NCBI RefSeq assembly: GCF_025567405.1
Contig: NZ_JAOQKJ010000003.1
Span: 284,366 to 348,365 of the forward strand
Reading direction: 5' to 3'
Origin: Suilimivivens aceti
Lineage (GTDB): Bacteria; Bacillota; Clostridia; Lachnospirales; Lachnospiraceae
Length of the DNA stretch: 64,000 nucleotides
Position numbers and translations under genes: made by a program. Below are positions 57,233-64,000 of this stretch, one piece after another. The stretch's first letter is position 1; the number at the start of each line of letters is the position of its first letter. Below the pieces are notes generated by a model, which ran no database searches, was not told the origin of the DNA, and saw only the letters and a program-made list of their open reading frames with translations.

Positions 57233-58318
57233 GTGAGTCGTTTTACTATTTACCAGGACAACTATGCCGATACCACCATTGTGTCCAATTTATTTATTGA
57301 TGAATATATGAAGGATGCCAATGATGCGCAGATTAAGATCTATTTATATCTTCTGCGTATGATGAGTGCGCATAAGGCTACCAGCGTGTCCGATATTGCG
57401 GACAAGTTTAATCACACTGAAAAGGATGTGATGCGGGCACTGAAGTACTGGGAAAAGAATAATCTTCTCGCACTGGAATATAACGAGGACAGAACCCTGT
57501 GCGGCATCCGTCTGCTGGATGTAACCAGCCGCAGCGAAAACGATGTTCTTCCCCTGACCAAAATCGTCAGCATGCCTGTTACTGTCTCGAAGAAGGACAT
57601 AGCAGGCAGAAGTATCACAGAAGAGCCCGCTGTCCGGACAGCTGCTGAAACGGCTGATCCTTTTGCAAAGCCCTCCTACTCTCTGGATGAGCTGAAGGAA
57701 TTTAAGAATAACGAGGAAACCTCCCAGATCATCTTTGTTGCCGAACAGTATATCGGCAGACCACTGACTGCCCCCGAAATGAAAACCATTCTTTTCTTTT
57801 CAGACAGACTGCATTTCTCTGCTGACCTGATCGACTATCTGTTCCAGTACTGTGTGGAAAAGGGCAAGAGGGATTTCCGTTACATAGAAAAGGTGGCCAT
57901 CAGCTGGGCACAGGAGGGTATTTCTACTCCTGCACAGGCCGCCAGATATGCTGCCAAATACGACAAGAACGTATATGATATCATGAAGGCTCTTGGCAAA
58001 TCCTCTATCCCGACCAAGGCAGAAGCTGATTATGCCATGAAATGGGTCAGAGAGTATGGCTTTACTTCCGATATCATCATGGAAGCCTGTGAAAGAACTG
58101 TCCTTGCTACTGACAAGCACCGCTTCGAATATGCTGACAGTATTTTGAAAAGCTGGCATGAAAACCACGTAAAGCACAAGGCAGATATCCGTACCATGGA
58201 TGAAGCCCATTCCCGGAAGCCGGCAGCCAAAACCGCTCCCAGGAACGGACAGTTCAACCAGTTCATGCACACTGATTATGACTTTGATACTCTGGAAAAA
58301 GAGATCTTAAGTAACTAA
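57233..58318 (+). CDS. dnaD: DnaD-domain primosome protein
   Basis: 361 residues, from GTG 57233. The N-terminal winged helix (about 1-100; NAQIKIYLYLLRMMSAHKA-like stretch with SVSDIADKFNHTEKDVMRAL) and two C-terminal DnaD modules (about 165-235 and 245-325; FVAEQYIGRPLTAPEMKTI and YAMKWVREYGFTSDIIMEAC) are visible. It helps load the replicative helicase during initiation and restart. The next gene, dnaI-like, follows after 13 bases. Length and double DnaD module are like the DnaB/DnaD proteins of Clostridia. Confidence 0.92.
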   Translation: MSRFTIYQDNYADTTIVSNLFIDEYMKDANDAQIKIYLYLLRMMSAHKATSVSDIADKFNHTEKDVMRALKYWEKNNLLALEYNEDRTLCGIRLLDVTSRSENDVLPLTKIVSMPVTVSKKDIAGRSITEEPAVRTAAETADPFAKPSYSLDELKEFKNNEETSQIIFVAEQYIGRPLTAPEMKTILFFSDRLHFSADLIDYLFQYCVEKGKRDFRYIEKVAISWAQEGISTPAQAARYAAKYDKNVYDIMKALGKSSIPTKAEADYAMKWVREYGFTSDIIMEACERTVLATDKHRFEYADSILKSWHENHVKHKADIRTMDEAHSRKPAAKTAPRNGQFNQFMHTDYDFDTLEKEILSN

Positions 58319-58331
58319 AAGGAGCGTACCC

Positions 58332-59303
58332 GTGGCACTTACCAATTCCCAGTATGAAACCATTATGAAGCTCTATGAAGCCAGGCAGACGAATAGCCGC
58401 CATCTTCTCGAAGAGCGGACAGCTTACGTCATGAAACACATCCCCGGCTACAATGAAGTCAGAAATGAGATCGCCTCTGTTTCTGTCAGACAGGGAAAAC
58501 AGCTTCTTCTCGGGAACAAAGATGCCATAGAGGATCTGAAAACGGAGCTTGCAAGGCTGCGCAGGAAGCAGGATGCACTCCTTACAGATGCCAGTCTTCC
58601 CACTGATTACCTTGCTCCGGTCTATGAATGTCCCGCCTGTAAGGATACCGGATATATCGATGGCAGGAAATGCCATTGTTTTCTGCAGGCGCAGATCGAT
58701 CTCCTGTACGAACAGTCCGGAATCCGCAAAATGCTGGAGAATGAGAATTTTTCTACCCTGTCCTATGAATACTATCAGGGAGAGGATCTGACAAGATTCA
58801 AAAATACTGTCCTCACCTGCAGAAACTTTATCAATAATTTTAATTCAGACTACCACAATCTCTTTTTTTATGGTACAGTTGGTACGGGCAAATCCTTTCT
58901 CTCAGGCTGTATTGCCAAAGAGCTGATTGAAAGTGGTCATTCTGTGATCTACTTCAGTGCTACTGGACTTTTCGATACCCTGTCCAAATATAAATTTGAC
59001 TATAGAAACAGTGATGACCTCCGAAGTTCCTATGGAGATCTGTTCGAAAGTGATCTGCTGATCATTGATGATCTTGGCACAGAATTTACCAACAACCTGA
59101 TTGCCTCTGAGCTTTTTTCACTGATCAATGACAGACACCTGCGTAAAAAAGCTACTATTATATCCACTAATCTTTCACTGGAGGATTTCCGGAACCGATA
59201 TTCTGACAGGATCTTTTCCAGAATCACCAGCAACTACGAAATCTGTAAGATAACCGGACCTGATATCCGGATGTATAAAAAAAGACTTCAGAACAGAAAG
59301 TGA
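58332..59303 (+). CDS. dnaI: DnaI/DnaC-like helicase loader ATPase
   Basis: 323 residues, from GTG 58332 with AAAAGGAGC ahead. An N-terminal helical region (1-95), a four-cysteine zinc motif (CPACKDTGYIDGRKCHC, about 99-115) and the AAA+ domain with Walker A YGTVGTGKSF, Walker B LLIIDDLGTE and sensor I (IISTNLS). It opens the replicative helicase ring onto DNA. It stands with dnaD as in other Firmicutes; the stop is 8 bases before prs. Confidence 0.94.
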   Translation: MALTNSQYETIMKLYEARQTNSRHLLEERTAYVMKHIPGYNEVRNEIASVSVRQGKQLLLGNKDAIEDLKTELARLRRKQDALLTDASLPTDYLAPVYECPACKDTGYIDGRKCHCFLQAQIDLLYEQSGIRKMLENENFSTLSYEYYQGEDLTRFKNTVLTCRNFINNFNSDYHNLFFYGTVGTGKSFLSGCIAKELIESGHSVIYFSATGLFDTLSKYKFDYRNSDDLRSSYGDLFESDLLIIDDLGTEFTNNLIASELFSLINDRHLRKKATIISTNLSLEDFRNRYSDRIFSRITSNYEICKITGPDIRMYKKRLQNRK

Positions 59304-59311
59304 GGACTCCC

Positions 59312-60499
59312 ATGTCACAACGCGAAGAAACAAGAAATCTTGAGACCATACCTGTCGGATCTCTGGGTATTATTCCCCTGGAGGGCTGCAAATCCCTCGG
59401 TCAGAAGGTAGATGATTATCTGGTAGAATGGAGGACTGTCCGTGAAAGCGAGCATAAAAACAGCCTTGCCTTTTCAGGTTATCAGCGCAATTCCTACATT
59501 CTGAAGGCCAAGGTACCGCGTTTTGGTTCCGGTGAAGCAAAGGGTATGATCCTAGAATCTGTCCGTGGTACAGATCTTTATATTCTCGTTGATGTTGCCA
59601 ATTACAGCCTGACCTATTCTCTCTGTGGACGCGAAAACCACATGTCCCCGGATGATCACTATCAGGACCTGAAGCGTATCATTGCCGCTGTGGGTGGTAA
59701 GGCAAGACGGATCACTGTGATCATGCCTTTCCTCTACGAAAGCCGCCAGCACAAGAGAACAACCCGTGAATCCCTTGACTGTGCACTGGCACTGCAGGAG
59801 CTGGTTCATATGGGTGTTGATAATATCATCACCTTTGATGCACATGATCCACGTGTGCAGAATGCGATTCCTCTGCATGGTTTCGAAACAGTACAGCCTA
59901 CCTATCAGTTTATCAAGGGTCTGCTCCGCAACGTGGACGATCTGCAGCTTGACTCCGACCACATGATGGTCATCAGCCCCGATGAGGGTGGTATGGGACG
60001 TGCTATTTACATGGCCAACGTACTCGGTCTTGATATGGGTATGTTCTACAAGCGCCGCGATTATACAAGAATTGTTGATGGCAGAAATCCCATCGTTGCC
60101 CATGAATTTCTTGGCTCATCTGTAGAAGGCAAGGATATGATCATTATTGATGATATGATCTCATCTGGAGAAAGCGTGATCGAGGTTGCTACTGCCCTGA
60201 AAGAGCGACGTGCAAGAAAAGTGTTTATCTGTACTACCTTCGGTCTGTTTACAAATGGCCTGGAGCGCTTTGATAAGGCATATCAGAGCGGTATCATTGA
60301 CAAAGTCCTGACCACCAACCTGATCTACCAGACACCGGAGCTTCTCTCCAGAGAATGGTATATCAACTGTGATATGAGTAAATACATCGCTTACCTGATC
60401 GACACCCTGAACCACGATGCATCTATCAGTGATCTTCTGGATCCTAATGAACGTATCCAAAAGGTTGTCGGCAAATACAAAAGAGGCGAAAGGATCTGA
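59312..60499 (+). CDS. prs: Ribose-phosphate pyrophosphokinase (long form)
   Basis: Makes PRPP from ribose 5-phosphate and ATP. 395 residues from ATG 59312 (ribosome binding site GAGGA), clearly longer than the usual about 315, with an N-terminal extension and a different C-terminus. The flexible loop His and the PRPP loop (MIIIDDMISSGESVIEV) are recognisable; SPDEGGMGRAIYMANVLG replaces the standard PDxGG segment. It appears to be a divergent branch found in Lachnospiraceae. Its place in the helicase-loader operon ties nucleotide supply to replication (inference). Confidence 0.9.
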   Translation: MSQREETRNLETIPVGSLGIIPLEGCKSLGQKVDDYLVEWRTVRESEHKNSLAFSGYQRNSYILKAKVPRFGSGEAKGMILESVRGTDLYILVDVANYSLTYSLCGRENHMSPDDHYQDLKRIIAAVGGKARRITVIMPFLYESRQHKRTTRESLDCALALQELVHMGVDNIITFDAHDPRVQNAIPLHGFETVQPTYQFIKGLLRNVDDLQLDSDHMMVISPDEGGMGRAIYMANVLGLDMGMFYKRRDYTRIVDGRNPIVAHEFLGSSVEGKDMIIIDDMISSGESVIEVATALKERRARKVFICTTFGLFTNGLERFDKAYQSGIIDKVLTTNLIYQTPELLSREWYINCDMSKYIAYLIDTLNHDASISDLLDPNERIQKVVGKYKRGERI

Positions 60500-60531
60500 T
60501 CTTCCTGATCCAATGATCCAATCAAAAGTAA

Positions 60532-60571
60532 AAGGTGTACCAGAGCAGTTCTCCGGTACACCTTCTTTTTG
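60532..60571. terminator. Bidirectional terminator between prs and the fusion gene
   Basis: AAGGTGTACC pairs with GGTACACCTT, with CTTTTTG on the plus side and an A-rich flank that gives T on the minus side. It serves the convergent genes prs and 60584-63901. Confidence 0.85.
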
Positions 60572-60583
60572 TTCTGTTCAGTT

Positions 60584-63500
60584 TTACTGTTCGTAATCCT
60601 TCTTAAGTCTGTTATTTACTTCCTTAAGGATTTCTCCGGGAACTCCCTTTTCAAAGATATCCCGTAGTCCCACCTTCTGCACAGCTTCACAGTAAGGTGT
60701 TTCAGCAGAAACAGCAGTCAGCTCCAGATATTTATCAACCGCTGCTTCCCTGTCCTCTCCTGCCAGAGCAAAGAGATCAAGACTTGTGAAAGCCGATGTA
60801 CCATAACCAAGGTAGTAGCAGGGCTGCATAAAAAGATGGGGAATATCCACCCAGGAATACAGCTCCTGAATATCCGGATCATTTACAGCCATTCCATACT
60901 CTCTGGCCAGATTACAGTACAGTTTGTTCATCTCTTCTCTTGTCATATCCGGGTTTTCATACACACAGATCTCAAATTCAGCAAGCATACAGGCATTAGC
61001 TGTCTGCTCTGCAAGCTGCACCACATCCTGCAGTCGGAACATGTCTCCAGCTTCACCCTGGATCATATCCTGATCGTAATCATAAAAGAGCATTTCCAGT
61101 CCTTGGGAATGAATTTCACAAAGATCCATATTATTCACGACAAATAATGGATTACTCTTTTTATGGACTGCGTAGTTGTAGTGCCCAAATTCATGAATAG
61201 TCGTCACATAATCCTGACAGGTTCCATATGGTGCATCGAAAATAAAAGCATCTCCGTACCAGGGAAGTTCTATGGTATATCCAGTCTGTGCCTTGCTTTC
61301 TCCCGCATCCATATCATAAAGATCATATGCAAGCATATGGTCAAAGGCTTCTTCCATCTCCGGATCCAGCTCCCCAATGTATTTCTGCACAGCCGAAAGC
61401 CTCTCCGCTGCCGGACTGTCATTCAGCTCCTCCAGTGCGGAATCATCCATTTCATAGTAAAGAGATTCTATTTCGATCAGCCATGGCATGACTTCTTTTT
61501 TTACCTGTTTGAACAGGGCTTTAGCGTCTGCCGTGTCATAGTCCCGCAGATACAAGCCCCCATAGGCATACTCAGCATAGTTATCATATTCATACTCTCT
61601 GGCAAGCTGATCCCTGACAGATACCAGTTCACAGTAAATTTCCCCGATCACACTGTTTTTCTCTGCGTCATAATCATCCAGCAGTGCTTCATTATATTCC
61701 TGCTGCAGGCTGTTTTCCTTCAGGATCAAATCTTTTTCCTGCTCTGTCATTTCTTCATAATCCTGAAGGGAGCTTATTTCACTTTCAGTAAATACCTCAG
61801 AAAAAATTTCTTTGTAAGGAGAATTACATATCTGCGCCATAGCTGCATAAACTCTGTCCGTAATATCCACAGCATCCTCATACTGCTGTTCCTGCAGGCT
61901 GGCATTCTCTTCATCCCGCACATCCATGTCGTAGCGGATCTGAGACAGGGAATTACAGGTTCTCACCCGGATACAGCCATCCAGAAGACTTTCATACAGA
62001 GAAAGAGCTTTCTCTTCCTGAAGAACTACTGTTTCCTGATTTTCTTCCTGTCTGACCGCTTCTTTGGCCAGTTCCTCAAGATGATCCGCAGTTTCATATA
62101 TGACATCTTTGTCATAGGTCAGATCCCTTTCTGCAAAAGGAACCTCTGACCAGTTATTACTCTGATAGAGAGTCGTTGTCCGGTAAACATACAGTGTATA
62201 CGGAGATGACTCATCCGTATAGGTTCCGATCAGTGTAAACCCTTCCTCCTCTGCATTGGAAATGCAGATCCGGCTGAACAGATATCTTCCGGAAAGTGCC
62301 TTAAAGGCATCCACATCAATGGCAAGACTCTCATCCTCCACGTGATAATCCCTAACCGCCATCACAAGAGAGTTTTCCGTTGGGGAATACAGATATGCTC
62401 TGGCTCCCCAGGTGTCGAAATACTCCGCAGATGCCGCATTCTGCGACAGAGCCGGTGCGATCACCTTCCGGAACCTGTCCTTATAGTCCTGGGAATAAAA
62501 ACCAAGGTAGCCATCCAGGGTGGAAATTCCGTTATATTCAAGAATCGCCGGGTGGAAGCCATAAGCCGCCGACCACTCTCCATTATAACCAATGTCCTCT
62601 TTCGCTTTCGCAAAGAGCTCTTCCGAATAAAATTCCCCGTAGCTTAAGTCATTGGATTCCTTTCCTTTCAGGATCTCATATGCCTTCGCTACACAGGTAT
62701 GATAAAGATCATTATATCTCGTTCCCGAAAATACGATCAGCAGTACTGCTGCCACTGCCAGCAGATCCGTCAGAACGCACAGCCATTTTTTCTTTTCCTG
62801 ATACAATCTCACAAGAACAACAAGAAATGCAAGATACCAGACAAAGGGGTTAAAGAAGATCGTCCTGTTGAACTGCCAGCCTTTCAGAGGTGGCACTATC
62901 TTTTCGATCAGGCTGCGGAAAGGCTCCAGATAGTAAATGCCATATACCACGCTGTTAAACACCAGAAGCACCATCAACAGATTGTAACCGTCATGGAAGA
63001 TCCCTTTCGTATTTCCTTTCCGGATATAAGACACATTGAGAAACAGGAAATACAGAAGACAGACCGGCATCACCAGATATGTATGTATGCTTTCCGCATG
63101 GAACATTCCCTGTCTGAATCCATCGACCATGGTTTTCACGATTTCTCCACCTGTAAAGCTTCCCGCCTCCATGGTAGACCGGATCGTTTCCTCACTTCCA
63201 AACAGCATGGTTCCAAACAGCCGGTACTCAAACAGGATGTAGCCCGCTGAAAGTACGATAAGGGAAAGGATCATCCGAAACGGAAATTTTCGGTCCCTGA
63301 TCCACAGAATAACAAAGGCTATCGCCAGATATCCCAGGATAAACAGGCCAAAATAAGAAAAATAGGATAACAGTGGATAAAGAAATAACAGCAGATACCA
63401 CCCTGCCGACGGACTTCTGTATATTTTCCGCAGGAGATAAACCACCAGAGGAACAGATGCAAAGGGTATACCAAAGGCCGGAAAAACATTCAGGATCCCA

Positions 63501-63901
63501 TAAGCAAACCCAGCAAGAAAGATCACCGGCTTACTTTCTCCATACTGATCCTTAAACAGATCTCTGGCAAGGAGTACCATGGAAAAGGTACCGATCACGA
63601 TCTTCAGCAAATATCCTGCCACATACGCATAGTAAGATGGCAGGATCATATACAACAGAGAATAAAGTGAAAACTCGGAAGGCAGTACATCCCGGCTGAT
63701 CCCTCCAAGAAACGGCACTTCTACGCCATGCTTCCAAAAGGCTCCTGTATTCTTCAGCATCTGGAACTGTGCCACGAACAGATCCAGGTTGTCATGCACG
63801 GAAATAATACTTCCCTTTCCGAAAATCCCAAACACAAGGGCTGCAAAAACAAGAAAGCCGATGATCAGAACAAGATACCATTTTTCTGCTATTTTTTTCA
63901 C
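60584..63901 (-). CDS. Polytopic DUF6044/YfhO-like membrane protein fused to an M3-family metallopeptidase
   Basis: One uninterrupted frame of 1105 residues. Residues 1-390 hold about ten to eleven hydrophobic helices with the DNLDLFVAQFQMLKNTG start seen in DUF6044/YfhO-type membrane proteins; residues 395-585 are their usual soluble part (ILEYNGISTLDGYLGFYSQD). Residues about 600-740 are a Glu-rich helical linker. Residues about 740-1100 match M3 oligopeptidases: zinc motif HEFGH (903-907), third ligand Glu929 in LCEIHSQGLEML, and PHLFMQPCYYLGYG late. If topology is conserved, the peptidase faces outside. Both active parts look complete. The ATG at 63901 is preceded by GGAGAAG. It stands alone; substrate unknown. 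Confidence 0.9.
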   Translation of the reverse strand: MKKIAEKWYLVLIIGFLVFAALVFGIFGKGSIISVHDNLDLFVAQFQMLKNTGAFWKHGVEVPFLGGISRDVLPSEFSLYSLLYMILPSYYAYVAGYLLKIVIGTFSMVLLARDLFKDQYGESKPVIFLAGFAYGILNVFPAFGIPFASVPLVVYLLRKIYRSPSAGWYLLLFLYPLLSYFSYFGLFILGYLAIAFVILWIRDRKFPFRMILSLIVLSAGYILFEYRLFGTMLFGSEETIRSTMEAGSFTGGEIVKTMVDGFRQGMFHAESIHTYLVMPVCLLYFLFLNVSYIRKGNTKGIFHDGYNLLMVLLVFNSVVYGIYYLEPFRSLIEKIVPPLKGWQFNRTIFFNPFVWYLAFLVVLVRLYQEKKKWLCVLTDLLAVAAVLLIVFSGTRYNDLYHTCVAKAYEILKGKESNDLSYGEFYSEELFAKAKEDIGYNGEWSAAYGFHPAILEYNGISTLDGYLGFYSQDYKDRFRKVIAPALSQNAASAEYFDTWGARAYLYSPTENSLVMAVRDYHVEDESLAIDVDAFKALSGRYLFSRICISNAEEEGFTLIGTYTDESSPYTLYVYRTTTLYQSNNWSEVPFAERDLTYDKDVIYETADHLEELAKEAVRQEENQETVVLQEEKALSLYESLLDGCIRVRTCNSLSQIRYDMDVRDEENASLQEQQYEDAVDITDRVYAAMAQICNSPYKEIFSEVFTESEISSLQDYEEMTEQEKDLILKENSLQQEYNEALLDDYDAEKNSVIGEIYCELVSVRDQLAREYEYDNYAEYAYGGLYLRDYDTADAKALFKQVKKEVMPWLIEIESLYYEMDDSALEELNDSPAAERLSAVQKYIGELDPEMEEAFDHMLAYDLYDMDAGESKAQTGYTIELPWYGDAFIFDAPYGTCQDYVTTIHEFGHYNYAVHKKSNPLFVVNNMDLCEIHSQGLEMLFYDYDQDMIQGEAGDMFRLQDVVQLAEQTANACMLAEFEICVYENPDMTREEMNKLYCNLAREYGMAVNDPDIQELYSWVDIPHLFMQPCYYLGYGTSAFTSLDLFALAGEDREAAVDKYLELTAVSAETPYCEAVQKVGLRDIFEKGVPGEILKEVNNRLKKDYEQ

Positions 63902-64000
63902 TCTTTACTTCTCCTCGTATTATAAGTTTATAGACCTCTCATTCAGAGGCTATAGACTTATTTTTTATGATGTAGGTATGGATGAATTGTTGGACATCCT
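63902..64000. other. Window end without gene
   Basis: Upstream region of the fusion gene. AT-rich, probably includes its promoter, but I cannot mark one with confidence. Confidence 0.5.

Overview
The window looks like a chromosome segment from a gut Lachnospiraceae (Clostridia). The evidence is the readable 16S rRNA gene (a Blautia-like Lachnospiraceae pattern, genus not settled by eye), Firmicutes-style ribosome binding sites, and markers such as spoVG, YbaB-RecR-DnaX, DnaD/DnaI, paired GlgC/GlgD, an ECF transporter and a T-box. One run of 278 undetermined bases (8695-8972) marks an assembly gap.

Region by region: (1) 1-2100 holds a chemoreceptor gene cut by the window edge and a decayed acetolactate synthase gene. 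(2) About 2106-13249 is a visibly more GC-rich accessory island. It holds an extracytoplasmic methionine sulfoxide repair cassette (small CxxC protein, NapH-like iron-sulfur membrane protein, TlpA-like lipoprotein, MsrAB lipoprotein), a divergent two-component system, a CPBP membrane protease, a HipA-like kinase, and several broken genes (ABC ATPase, methyltransferase, DNA cytosine methyltransferase, a mobile-element protein). I see no integrase, relaxase or transposase, so it reads as a degraded integrated element. Three promoters in it share the same direct-repeat operator at nearly the same distance from the -10 box, which suggests one regulon. (3) 13250-19800 is a minus-strand rRNA operon in the order 16S-5S-tRNA(Ala)-23S, followed by six tRNA genes. 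(4) 20107-23114 is a nitrilase-family amidase and a CstA transporter behind a T-box leader. (5) 23156-32622 is a long minus-strand run of membrane/unknown genes, galM, recR, ybaB, dnaX, phosphofructokinase, a glycosyltransferase and a PLP sugar aminotransferase. (6) 32643-40920 is a complete phosphate regulon: PhoR, PhoP, Na/Pi cotransporter, PhoU, PstB, PstA, PstC, PstS with a PHO-box-like promoter. (7) 40988-45107 is mfd and pth. (8) 45330-52328 is a nucleoside salvage operon: a LacI-ribokinase fusion, ribokinase, nucleoside hydrolase and a four-part ECF transporter. (9) 52529-55253 is spoVG, glgD and glgC. (10) 55520-60571, on the plus strand, is murC, a DnaA-box array, dnaD, dnaI and prs. 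(11) 60584-63901 is a single 1105-residue protein joining a polytopic DUF6044/YfhO-like membrane part to an M3-family zinc metallopeptidase.

The most unusual items are the membrane protein-M3 peptidase fusion, the LacI-ribokinase fusion, the shared operator of the redox island, the tandem DnaA boxes in front of the helicase-loader genes, and the rRNA gene order.
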